Shown piece by piece: positions 21,190 through 31,615 of a DNA stretch of 64,000 nucleotides. Each line of letters starts with the position of its first letter. Position 1 is the first letter of the stretch. The DNA is taken from the NCBI GenBank assembly GCA_014526335.1, contig JACTAT010000037.1, positions 4,233,958 to 4,297,957 of the forward strand, written 5' to 3'. The notes beneath the pieces were generated by a model, which was not told the DNA's origin, searched no databases, and saw only the letters and a list, made by a program, of their open reading frames with translations. This DNA is from Chrysaora quinquecirrha. Lineage: Eukaryota; Cnidaria; Scyphozoa; Semaeostomeae; Pelagiidae. Both the position numbers and the translations under genes were made by a program.

Positions 21190-23357
21190 CTGAAAAATGA
21201 TCTACAATTTTACAGTTTCATAAAGGGTAAAAATCAGTTTGATACTATTTCTTTGAAAGCTTGGTTTCAATAGATGATAGCGGGGGTACGCTAACAGAGA
21301 CAGCAGTAGAGTGAGCAGCTTGCCATGAAATTACTGTTGCCAAAATATTATTGCCAAATATGTATATAGCCCAAATCAGTTTTAAGTTGGCTCAAAAATC
21401 TCTTTGAAAGTAGTGAGCGGTTTAAACAAGTTGATAGGCAACAAAATAATTAAGGAGGATTCCTTCATCTAGGGGATGGATCAAGACTTCAAGTTTATAG
21501 CAACTACACCATAATTGGCTTAGCCTTTTTGAGATCAAAATTATAGGACCCAAACTTCTGGAAGAGTCCTGACACAAGCCAATCTGGCATTTTCTGGCAG
21601 CACATCATCATCATACCTGGGTACCACTACCAGAAGACAACTAGGCCAGCCAAAACTTGCTTCATGCCAAAATAACAATACTTCTATTGTTCTGTTGTGT
21701 TATAGTCCTGGCTATTATTGTTTTCTTTTAAAGACCAAATTTGCCAATGCCTTTAAAGTTTCCAACTTCTTGCCAGACAGAGAGACCTCTGTGTGTGAGA
21801 TCTATGTGTCAGGTGCACTTTGCAAGAGATAAAAACAAATGAAAATATTGGATTGGATTTTGTCCTGACTTCTGAGGCCATAAATATGTTATCAAGTAGA
21901 AAACATACCTAAACAACAATCCTATAGATCATTTCTGTAGAAAAAAAATTTTTCGATGCGAAAATCGAATAAAGCAACCAAAAATTAGTCTAGGTGCAAA
22001 GTTTTACTATCTCAGCGCTTGTGGAATCGATTTTAGGAGCGTTCAAAGTTCACGATTTTATAAGGGCTTTGACCGTGTGGGGTAAAAAGTTTCACCAAGT
22101 TCATATTTTGCGGTCAAAGCCTTTATGAAATCGGAAACTTTGAATGCTCATAAAATTAAGAACACAAACGCTAGGACACTGAAACTTTGCACCTAGACTA
22201 AGTTTTTGCTGCTTTATACGATTTTCATATCGAAAACTCGATATCATGTGATTTTGAAAAATTTTAATGCTGTGTGACGTCATACCGAAATGATCCATTG
22301 TATCCTATTGGCTTTTTTTTCAGTCAGTGTCAGCCCAGTATGGAAAGAAATTGATCAATCCGGGACATTTCCCGTGCACAAGCGCACTGCCCTATTGTTC
22401 TATTTCTATTGTTTTCTATTGTTTAACTTTTGCACAACTCTGCACCATCCTGTGCGCAAAAATTCAACATTCCATACTGCGCAGCCGCTTGTGGGGGTCA
22501 CATTGAGTGGGTACCCTACTTGACCTTTCCCTAGGACCTTTTATTTGAGCACAAGAAAAATACTTGCCTGATTAATTAAATTCATTTAATCTGTTCTTCA
22601 TGAAAAGATTACCAGCATTATTCAATCGGATGTGAAGACTGACAACTTGACATATTGATAAAAGCTCCATGTGCTAGGCCACGCCACTAGCCAACACTTA
22701 TTCTCGTTTTCAACTCGAGGACAGTAAAATAAAAATCGTATCCGCCAATCTGCCGCACTGTAACCACCATCCGACATTCTTCCCATTCTTCTTTTTCCCG
22801 TTTCACTGCCATTTCACCCTATAACGACCCATGGACCCAATAAATAATCACTACTGTTGTAGTGAATAATCACCCAATAATCACTACTGTGGTAGTACTT
22901 TTCGCGTACTGTCGTGAATGGTATGTTTTGCGTTCTGCAGTGGATAATCACTACTGTGGTTGTGGTACAGTGGTTGGTTGGTTTACTGTGCTTGATGATG
23001 ATGGGTTACTGTGGTGGCCCCCATACATGAGAATGTATTTAATTCCAATCGGTCCGGTTTCAGGGGAGGGAGTCATAGGTCAAAAAACCCAAAAGACCCA
23101 AAATTTTATGCCAAAAACCGTACAAGCGCACATGTTTATGTCCGAAGGACATATTAAGAGGGTGTCGTGGAACGCATGTAGGCATAGAAAATAGATAGGT
23201 AGGCAGGCATATAGACGCTTTTTCGTGCCAAAACGTAACAAAAGATAAACCACAAATAATAGGAATTAAACTTTGAAATCGCCGATAAGTGTTGTCGTTA
23301 GTGGGCATAATTAACAAAATGCAATTGCTTGCCAAAAACATCAATTAGTATCAACTG
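21190..23357. other. PANK4 5' region / intergenic
   Basis: Upstream of the first coding PANK4 exon; a non-coding first exon is expected here but I cannot place it. It contains a long palindromic repeat (21951-22237) and, at 22840-22990, several copies of a short aatcactactgtggtag motif. Confidence 0.4.
21951..22237. mobile_element. Long imperfect palindrome (MITE-like)
   Basis: Arms of about 125 bp (21951-22075 and 22111-22237) around a 35-bp loop. Shared blocks include ttagtctaggtgcaaagttt and agggctttgaccg with their complements. Arm identity is roughly 80 percent by eye, so it is older than the 4972-5130 hairpin. Confidence 0.65.
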
Positions 23358-23430
23358 TTAGTGTAGCGCAGTGGAATATTGCGCTTGTTTCTGGCGCTAA
23401 GGGTTGTGAGCTCGATCCACGATGCAGGAA
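23358..23430 (+). repeat. tRNA-derived SINE head
   Basis: Box A-like gtgtagcgcagtggaa and box B-like gtgagctcgatcc are spaced as in tRNA genes, but the acceptor arms do not pair, so this is a SINE or decayed tRNA rather than a tRNA gene. Confidence 0.45.
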
Positions 23431-23991
23431 ACTAAAAATTTGACACCAAGATTTTCTCGTTTTCCTTAAAACCGTAAAACCGCACCGAAATTGCAAATTT
23501 AAAAACCGTAAAATCGTATTTTTTGAAGGCAAAAACCGAAAAACCGCTCTCAAAATGTCGAAAAACTGTAAACCATCATGCCCAATGATCCCCTCTCAGA
23601 GCAAAACTCACAAGAAATGTCTCGATAAACGCCCTTTTAGGTTTACTAGTTCACATCAGTCGTGTGACAGACCGTCATTCTTTTACATCCGATCCGATCG
23701 GTCTTGATTTACTGATGTTCATATTTGAGGGATGAACTTGCCATTATAGCGCCGATTTCTCGACTTTTCGAAATCCCGCATGCTTCCAGGGAATATAATA
23801 TTTTGGAGCAAGGATAAACAACAAATAAAGGCAATTTGTGCACACAGCGAAACCTATTTATCTACCACATTTTGATGAAAAGAAGCATATGATCAAGTCA
23901 ATAACCAAAATAGTTTAAATTTCATGTAAGGAGTATTAGCAACAGCGTTAGCGACAAGTTATTTGAAATGCTTCTTCATCTTCGACGTTGT

Positions 23992-24330
23992 TTACCATCG
24001 TCGTCTTCTTCGTCCCCAGCCTTGCCATTTGTACTGTCTCCTCCGTCGCCCGGTTCTCAGACTGAACAAAGTGGCACCCCAATCAAGCCCTGGATCGTTT
24101 TCTCCTGGAAGAAAGAAGAACAATCGTTACTACCTGAATCATAAACCATATTCATGTGTATTGGTCGAGGAGAGAATTACCCCTCTCCACTTTATCTTCA
24201 TAAATATATTGTTGTATAGGTCTGAAGTATTGCAGCTTTTCGTTTGTTTTGGCCGTGGCTGCTTCTGCCAGTTTCCGTGGCTCGTTGACAACTTTTACAT
24301 TAGACACAAGATGCATCAATGTGCAGAATT
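23992..24330 (-). CDS. Candidate small two-exon gene, Arg-rich C-terminus, function unknown
   Basis: The upstream exon, ending at 24181, reads through NEPRKLAEAATAKT and YFRPIQQYIYEDKVERG. A donor (GTAATT) follows, then a 76-bp intron, then an exon from 24104 to the TAA at 23992-23994 starting ENDPGLDWGATLF and ending in an Arg/Trp-rich tail (GRRRRQYKWQGWG, then RRRRRW). The phases agree (a split Gly codon) and the acceptor has a good pyrimidine tract. I do not recognise the family. The 5' exon limit and any earlier exons are not established. It could be the 3' end of a real gene or an element-derived ORF. Confidence 0.35.
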
Positions 24331-24468
24331 TAATCAATGAACAGGTTTTTTCTTACTTTAATTAGCAATTATTTTATTAGTGGACACTTAAATTTAGTTT
24401 GGGTTTCATTAATGGACAATTTTCGTTTATTAGCATGTGGACTTGACATTTAGAAACATTACGTAGCG

Positions 24469-24953
24469 TGTTGGGCATTAAGGATAATAATAATCAACAA
24501 ACTTAGTTAAAATAGTAGAAAAAATTGGTAGTTTTGGGAAAATATAGTTAGAATTAAGTAAGGGCACATGGGTAGTTGTATTTAATTAAATCCTTAATAG
24601 ACATGTGCTCCTGGGGTAAAATCCATATAAATAGGGGTCAGTTGAAGGCTCATTCAGACAACAGGCCAACAGGCCACAGGAGGCAAGAAAAGAACCACTC
24701 GCAACAAGTAAGTCAATTTGTATTCTATTTGCAAAGCATAATTCGTTGTCATTATGCTAATCGTACTGCATGAAGCCTGAAGGGCCTTCAACGAGTTAAG
24801 TTGAGTTAAGAGTTAGAGTTATCGGAGTCAATTATCGTATTTAGCCTTATTATATTTAAGAATTATTATTTGCTCTACGAGTCTACTATTGCTATCGGTA
24901 ATCTACTACGTCGGGTACTTGCCGTGGTCGGGGGTATTTCCGACATCAATAAA
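24469..24953 (+). mobile_element. Solo-LTR-like or promoter-like block
   Basis: A TATA box (tataaata, 24626-24633) lies about 320 bp before AATAAA (24948-24953) and the block starts TGTTG (24469) with a CGACA at 24941-24945, resembling U3-R-U5 order in an LTR. No clear target duplication or neighbouring retroelement genes were found, so a plain Pol II promoter is equally possible. Confidence 0.3.
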
Positions 24954-25321
24954 AGGGCAAGAGCGCGAGCATAAACATTAGTTAGCATTGTGTGCAGTGC
25001 AATTAGCTAGCTTTTGACCTAAAATTGTATGAAAATCAATTGATTGATGAAAAAAAGGTGATGCAGAACCAAAGTTATAAAAAGTATCGAAAGTGTTAGC
25101 ATTCAGAATGTTTTTCTAGCCTTGAAATTAAGCTTCTATCCTCAATAAATAACTGGGTTTGCGAATTAAAAAACAAACAAACCTTCAAGCTCTGCCTGAG
25201 ACACATCTGGAAGAAAACAAACACCACATCAATTTCTACGTGCCGTGCCATGGTTCATAGCATAGCGAGTCCTGACCAGGCTTTGGTTTTAGGGAAGTCC
25301 CTGGATATGCTAGTCTAGTCA

Positions 25322-25431
25322 AGTCTCACCTCTCTCTCTTCTCTCCTCTACTTTCGTTTTTTCTTACTTTTTCTTTCTTACTTACTAATTCTTACTTTAT
25401 TTCCTGCCTCCATTTCCCCCATTCTTCTCCT
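25322..25431 (+). repeat. Pyrimidine-rich tract
   Basis: About 110 bases, nearly all C and T on the plus strand (ctctctcttctctcctct and similar). No gene seen between 24954 and 26900 apart from this and the dispersed repeat at 25761. Confidence 0.6.
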
Positions 25432-25760
25432 TTTACGCGCAGGCGCCGCTCCAAGGGACCTTTCACTCTTCCCAAAGGCGTAAGAGATTCCTGTTGAACA
25501 AAACCCGGGATTTCCCAGGAATTTCCTTGAAATCAATGAAAATTACAACATGGGTGTACGACATCCTCCATGGAATGCCATTCGCACTGCTCAACCCTAT
25601 CCTTTTTGTGTACGAAGAATGAGTACACTATGTTTTATTGTGCTAAATAGTATTCTCGACTTTGTACCATTATGCGACTTTAATTTTTATTGCGATTTAT
25701 CTTTTTAAGGTAATAGCATAAGTTACAAGCGTTTCTTTATCATATCATCTTTATCTTCAG

Positions 25761-25880
25761 GGACGCCGGAGAGGGGGGCGCAAGGGGGCAAGCGCCCCTC
25801 CTGCCCTTTCTTAAGGGGAGCAAAGGGGGCAAAAGTGCCTATTCAATGTAAATCGATAATTGACTTTGACAACATTATTG
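25761..25880 (+). repeat. Dispersed repeat, GGGACGCCGGAGAG family, copy 1
   Basis: Starts ggacgccggagagggg, contains gccctttctt and ends with caatgtaaatcgataattg. The same blocks in the same order occur at 57545-57715. A GC-rich head is attached to an AT-rich body; the family may extend further. Confidence 0.65.
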
Positions 25881-27559
25881 TGCCATTCGAAATGCGTACA
25901 GGTGGAGACATGGCCAAAAATTGTCGTATAAAAACCTTATTTACACTCATTGAAAAACTTTTGTTGCATTTTAAGCCGATCTAAAAGGCGTGGACACAAA
26001 AAAATTTCTAAGGAAGTACCAGTACCACCAAACCCCGCTAATTTTTTATCTCAATTGCCCTTATGTTCCTGGCCGCTCCCTTGCCCTACCATCGCTCCGG
26101 CGTCTCTGTTTATCTTATCGTAAAGGTACTATCATCTTAATGATTGTACTGGAAAAGGCAAACCTCTCTCGAAATCTTCAAGATCAGGATCAGGATCGTT
26201 GTCTCTGTCATCTTTTGCATCTGGTGCAGAAAGAATTATTTTTATGCAAAATTTGCTATTTAATGGTCAAGCAAGAAAAATAGAAATTTTTGCAGGGATT
26301 TCGCGAGTCAAAAAAATGCAAAAATGGAAAATTCGACTGGTTCTATCGTGAATGAGCTTTAGCGAGAAATTTTTTAGGAGGTTTATCTATTTTTATTTAT
26401 GTTTGTATGCGACAGACATTCGTAGTTATTTAACCATCAAAAACATTTTTTGCAATTAAATCATTATTTAGGGTTTTGGCATTGGCAGACGTAAATGACA
26501 ATGAGAATTTTCAATTTTCGCGAATATATTCTCTATTCGCCAAAAATGCGTAGCCATCTGCAAAATAATCATCACAATGCACATTTCTATACAAGAATTA
26601 GAAAGAAATCACACTCACGACAGAAAGCTAGAAAAATTCCAATCAGAAGAAACCAGATAAAGATTGTCTTCATTTCGGAGCTTGTTTCAGAAGAATGGCA
26701 AACCTGAAATCAAATGGAAAACGGAATACTATTCAAGAATCATCAATATTTCATCATTGAAGCAAAACAAAGCCTTATCGTTATTGTTTTTAATGTTAAC
26801 ATTTTTCTTCAAGAAAGAGTAAAAGCTCACCAATCTCAAACTTCCAGTGACAACGTCTTCTTCTCTTGAGCAGTAATGAAGACCTTTGTTCGCTTGTTCG
26901 CTATCCTCAGCAAATGGTTGACTTCACTTTACTCATCTCTTATTGGTTGTCCTAGCAAATCCTCCTTTAGATTTGCCGTTGTTGGAAATTCAATTTTCTG
27001 TGAAAACAACAGAGTTATAGAAAATTGGCGGAAGATATTTTGTAATGCTTTCTTCTCTTTTGTTATTATCTTCCCCTCAAATTCAATAGTTAAGATTGTT
27101 GCATGTCGCAAAACGAGGTCCACTTTGGACCGAGGAATGAGGATCAGAACCCGGAAGCAAGACCCTGGACCAGGACGGGGACAAAAGAGCACAACTCTGC
27201 CATTGGCTTCATATTTTTTGCACCTGAAAGACAATTGGTTATCTTGATTACGACAATACACTATTCAAATTTGGGTTTTATTTTGTTGCAATTTTTCAAT
27301 TTGTTCCTTTGACAATTGACGCTGGAATCACGCCGACAGAATGATGGTATGACCGAATGAAAGAACGACGGAAAGTTAGAGCTGGTATCGGAGTTTCAAA
27401 TATAAAAACGAAATCTAAAATGCCAAAAGATGTGAAAGAAAAGCCTTCTGAAGATTTTTCATTTTCTTGCTTGACAATTTTATTTCGCGTAGTTTAGAAC
27501 GTAGTTTGTTCGCTTTCAAGGCATAAGAAGCTTACAATGCCGCTATCAGAACGAACTAT

Positions 27560-27810
27560 TGTTTGATTGATGGAGATTCTTTTCAGCGAAGAATGGATAC
27601 AAGAGCTCCACAGGAAATTCCTGGCAGAAAGTAGCTCTTCTCGTTCATTGCTTTTTTCCCCATCCAGACGTGATGCCTGTTGTCTCTGCCTGTTTTCAGC
27701 ACACAGAGATATGCTGCGTCACAATTATCTCAAGTTCAACGATAATCAAGCGATGAAATTAACCAAGAACCGAAAACAGATGACCCTGCTCTCCTATTCT
27801 GCAAAATAAT
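27560..27810 (+). mobile_element. Internal fragment of the pogo-like family
   Basis: Shares the interior of 2636-3391 and 9478-10209 (aattcctggcagaaagtagc and following) but lacks their terminal repeats. It is open for 80 codons, which may be a relic of transposase coding sequence. Confidence 0.55.
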
Positions 27811-28006
27811 TGCGTTGTTTGACGAAATACGGATCAGCAACATTGTATTTTACATAATCAATGATTCTTACCTCTGTTGAAAACTAAAAATTATTGTACG
27901 TAACTATATGAGGATTTTAAATGGTGAATACTGTATAAAAAGCTAAAAATAACGAAAATATGAAAACTGGCGCAGTTCAAGTTAAAATTCAATGCTTTCA
28001 GTTGTT

Positions 28007-28512
28007 AGGTTTATCTTGTAAGTCAAAATCACCTTCAGTAGCCATAACTAATATTTCTTTAATATGTTCCATAAATTCACATGCATCGTTTCTGCTTATC
28101 CATTTTCTGTTGTAGCAGTTAGCAAGAAAGATCTTATTTTTGTGGTTCACTGCTGTCACAAAAAATGGAACATTAGTTGCCCCGAATCCTTTCCCACAGA
28201 GACCGAAATAAATTTCTTCAGCATCAATAAAACTTGGAGATGTTTCAGTGAGATCTTGGCCTGGTGAGCACTTGCCCAAGTTGCTAAACTCAAAATGTGA
28301 CTTGGAATAAAATTAATTGAAATAGTTGCAACAGCTTTCCACTCTGCTTAAATCTTCAGCATGATAGGCAAAAAGTTGCAGATTAACATTTTTTTGTCTT
28401 TGGTTATCTCTTTTAACACCTTCATCTATGCTTTTAGCTTTTTCCCAAAATAACTCTTTACTTGGCTGAAATGGACAAGGCACCCCCATTTCTGATAATC
28501 CAGATGAACCTT
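28007..28512 (-). pseudogene. Broken inverted copy of the acyltransferase-like gene, 3' part
   Basis: The minus strand matches codons for roughly the last third of the gene at 28950-30446, from the GSSGLSEM region to the stop. The last 93 codons are open (GKCSPGQDLTET to the end). The upstream portion carries indels and stops, and no 5' two-thirds is present. Amino-acid differences are few and conservative, so the duplication is fairly young. Confidence 0.85.
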
Positions 28513-28624
28513 ATTTAATATGCATAACACATAGAGCAGAGCATTGGCTATTCGGAAAAGCCTGCCAGTCTATGTAAATATCTAATTACACTAAGCTTAA
28601 GCTGAAATATTTCAATCAAAAACA

Positions 28625-28745
28625 TTCTCGATTCTATTCCCACTCCCGTTCCCATTCTCATTCCCATTCCCGTTCCCATTCCCATTCCCGTTCTCGATCC
28701 CATTCCTGTTTCCGTTCTCATTCCCGTTCCTATTCCCGTTCCCTA
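28625..28745 (+). repeat. (CATTCC/CGTTCC)n hexanucleotide array
   Basis: About 20 degenerate hexamer units, almost entirely pyrimidine plus scattered A/G, about 200 bp upstream of the acyltransferase-like gene start. Confidence 0.85.
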
Positions 28746-28949
28746 TTTTAGTAATAGCAAACGGAACAATATGCATTTTTTGCTATGCATTTTAGAAATA
28801 GCCTAGCGTATTCAATTGCTTTAAGCTTGAATGGTAACTAGTCACGGCAATAATTTTTTCCCTTTTATGATAGAAGCCGTTTATTGTTCATTTACTTGAA
28901 AAAATTGAAAATTGCATTATCTATTATCTCATGGTAAGTCGTGTAGATA

Positions 28950-30446
28950 ATGGCGGATGATGGCCGTAAACTTGGTCTCTCTGAGTTAATGTTGGAGCAT
29001 TTAAGTGAAAGATTTAACACAATGATTTATTTTCATGCAGCCGTTCTTCGATCTAATTATTTTTTTACAGAAGAGGAATTCATTCAAAGCTTGAAAATTC
29101 TCATAAATTTTCAACCATTCCTACGAACGAAGGTTGTAAAAGAACCCAATTTACTGGATGGTCGTGATACATATTTCTTTCGCCCTTGCGAAGTAGATGT
29201 TTCTTCTCTACTGAGAGTTAGAAAGAAAGCGCAAGATGAAGACTGGGTAGCTGTTATAAACGAGGAAGAAATATTTCTCTCTAGAGATGAACGATTCGGC
29301 GATGGGCCTCAATGGCGTGTGGTATTGTCCATGCCAGAAAGACTAATCGAGGGATCTGAACTGAACGAACCTTCTTATGCATACGATGTTGTATTTATCA
29401 TGAAGCACACATTTGTGGATGGTGTTAGCTGTTATGACATGGTTTATAGACAACTCTTGCCCATTCTCAACAGCATTGCGAACAAAGAGTGCCCAAATGA
29501 TAGATTTGTCCACCCTTTGCAGCTCACGTCCTCTTATGAAGAAGATTTTTTAGATGTGCAGGACAGTGCTGATGTTAAGTCGCCATGGTACTTAACATTG
29601 CTGATGAAAATGATGAGAGTTAAGAACAAAATGTTTAAAGACAGGCTTTATGAGCCTTTATATAAAAGTCAAGGAAGTCCATTCAGCGAAGACGGAACTG
29701 GGCCATGTATCAGCGTTATTACAGGGAAGCTTTTGGATGGCATATTGAAAAAAAGAAAAGAGAAAAATATTGGTGTTCATTCTATTTTGATCACTGCATT
29801 ATCGTTTGCAACATTGAAGTTATTTCAAAAGCATGAAATACCTTTGCCTGCAGTTATTAAAGGTGGCTGGCCTATTGATTCCAGAAAATTTGATGCAAAA
29901 TATGAGAGTCCTCAACCATTGGGAATGCTTACAGGTTCATCTGGATTATCAGAAATGGAGATCCCTTGTCCATTTCATGCAAGTAAAGAGTTATTTTGGG
30001 AAAAAGCTAAAAGCATAGATGAAGGTGTTAAAAGAGATAACCAAAGACAAAGTGATGTGAATCTGCAACTTTTTGCCTACCATGCTGAAGATTTAAGCAA
30101 AGTAGAAAGCTGTTGCCACTATTTCAATGAATTATATTCCAAGCCACATTTTGTGTTAAGCAACTTGGGAAAGTGCTCACCAGGCGGAGAACTCACTGAA
30201 ACATCTTCAAATTTTATTGATGCTGAAAAAATTTATTTCGGTCTCTGCGGGAGAGGATTCGGGGCAACTAATGTTCCATTTTTTGTGACAGCAGTGAACC
30301 ACAAAAATAAGATCTTTCTTGCTAACTGCTACAACAGAAAATGGATAAGCAGAAACGATGCATGTGAATTTATGGAATATATTGAAGAAATGTTAGTTAT
30401 GGCTACTGAAGATGATCTTGACTTAGAAGACAGATCTAACCACTGA
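28950..30446 (+). CDS. CoA-dependent acyltransferase / condensation-domain-like protein, intronless
   Basis: 498 codons without an intron, ATG at 28950 and TGA at 30444-30446. The N-terminus has a long helix-rich opening and the phrase QPFLRTKVV, typical of the HPxLR segment of condensation, PapA5 and alcohol-acetyltransferase folds. The active-site motif HxxxDG is visible as KHTFVDGVS, with the catalytic His. A GGWPIDSRKF segment corresponds to the family's second conserved block (often VPVNLR). The C-terminal half has FVLSNLGKCSPGG and RGFGATNVPFFV. The fold suggests acyl or acetyl transfer from CoA to an alcohol or amine; the substrate is unknown. No signal peptide or membrane segment is evident. 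Lack of introns in an intron-rich genome suggests a retrocopy, horizontal acquisition or an expanded intronless family. A broken inverted copy lies immediately upstream. Confidence 0.75.
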   Translation: MADDGRKLGLSELMLEHLSERFNTMIYFHAAVLRSNYFFTEEEFIQSLKILINFQPFLRTKVVKEPNLLDGRDTYFFRPCEVDVSSLLRVRKKAQDEDWVAVINEEEIFLSRDERFGDGPQWRVVLSMPERLIEGSELNEPSYAYDVVFIMKHTFVDGVSCYDMVYRQLLPILNSIANKECPNDRFVHPLQLTSSYEEDFLDVQDSADVKSPWYLTLLMKMMRVKNKMFKDRLYEPLYKSQGSPFSEDGTGPCISVITGKLLDGILKKRKEKNIGVHSILITALSFATLKLFQKHEIPLPAVIKGGWPIDSRKFDAKYESPQPLGMLTGSSGLSEMEIPCPFHASKELFWEKAKSIDEGVKRDNQRQSDVNLQLFAYHAEDLSKVESCCHYFNELYSKPHFVLSNLGKCSPGGELTETSSNFIDAEKIYFGLCGRGFGATNVPFFVTAVNHKNKIFLANCYNRKWISRNDACEFMEYIEEMLVMATEDDLDLEDRSNH

Positions 30447-31442
30447 AAGCATTGACTTTTAACTTAAACTGTGCCAGGTTTCATATTTTTGTTATTTTAA
30501 GCTTTTTTCTTTAAACCACTTTAAAATCCTCAAACAAAATTTTGTATTTTATGAAACAGTAACTTATTCTTATACCTGGGGCGCCTTTTCTCATTTCTCG
30601 GTCTTTTTCCTGGGGCTGAATCTACTGTAAAAAGTTGATATTTCACCGGCAGGTTGGCACACGAATAACATGACACAATTCCGAGTAGTCCTTCTTGAAT
30701 TCCTCTGATTATACAATCTTCCCAGAGCTATACTTTTCAGCATACATAAACAAAACGACAATACGACAACGGTATAACTCTCGAGATAACCTGTCTTCAA
30801 GCGTTACTCTGAGTTTATCTCTGCTCCCCTGAGCAGGCAAACAACGACGACTAAGGCGACAAGATCTTTCACAAGCATCTTGCCCCTTGAACAACACTGC
30901 ATGCTCTTTACTCTAAGCTAGAAATATCCGATCTGTTCGCTTCAACTAACGAATTAGGCTCTATTTATACTCTAAATACAAGAAATAATTAATGACAGAA
31001 AAACAAAAGAGAGCTAAAATAGCTACAAGCAAGGACGCACATGATTAGTGTCGGTTCCTTCTAAAATCTAAAAGGGTTATTAACTCCAAAATAGAAACCT
31101 ATTGGGCTCAACCCAGGATGTGACTAACGTAATACAATACTCGATATTCGTATGCGTGTATAGCCGCTAGCTTAATGCTTCCCAACGACGAGATTCACAA
31201 ATAGCTACTAAAATACCGAAAGTAAAAATAAGCAGGGTCCAGAAAAGTATTCAACGTTCCTCCAGACAAAACACCAGTAGTTGAAAACCTTCCTCACTTA
31301 ACCGTGGTTTTGGACGCTGTTCGGCATTCGGATCCTTATTTTTGGCCCTCAGGTTGTGAGTTCTATAGAAATGCAGAATTCCAATCCAAACTATTGAATT
31401 TGAGGGGAAAATAATAACAAAAGAACAAAAGCAGAAAGCATG
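30447..31442. other. Spacer between acyltransferase-like and peptidase genes
   Basis: Contains the acyltransferase 3' flank (duplicated in inverted form at 27890-28006) and the peptidase promoter region (part duplicated at 27055-27165). No additional gene seen. Confidence 0.5.
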
Positions 31443-31456
31443 GTTGTCATGACAAC
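31443..31456. promoter_or_regulatory. RFX X-box palindrome upstream of the peptidase gene
   Basis: GTTGTCATGACAAC is a perfect 14-bp palindrome fitting the RFX consensus GTHNYYATRRNAAC. It lies about 160 bp upstream of the ATG at 31616. Binding is inference; the match is direct. Confidence 0.45.
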
Positions 31457-31615
31457 AAATAGGCTAGTTACTAGTGCCAGACCCCCAAAGTCACTACTTC
31501 CCGCTTGCACACACCTGCTTTCTTTCCTTTCTTCTGAGTTTCTGCTTTTGCAAAGCACCTGGTCAGAAGCATCGTCCTAAAATTTTTACTGCTTGGAAAC
31601 TCTGATTAGTTGAAG

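Larger units (their letters stand above)
26990..28512 (-). repeat. Left arm of an inverted segmental duplication
   Basis: In reverse orientation this segment corresponds to 29933-31440. 28007-28512 matches the acyltransferase gene's 3' coding part, 27890-28006 matches its 3' flank, and 27055-27165 matches sequence just upstream of the thimet oligopeptidase gene (the shared block includes tattgaatttgaggggaa). The spacing agrees (about 0.9 kb between the two landmarks in each copy). The middle of the left copy also holds a pogo-derived fragment. Confidence 0.7.

Noticed and set aside
23358..23430. Functional tRNA gene
   Set aside because: Pol III boxes are visible but acceptor and anticodon stems do not pair; SINE head preferred.
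26929..27261. 110-codon minus-strand ORF as a gene
   Set aside because: Part of it matches non-coding sequence upstream of the peptidase gene, so it is duplicated spacer rather than protein.
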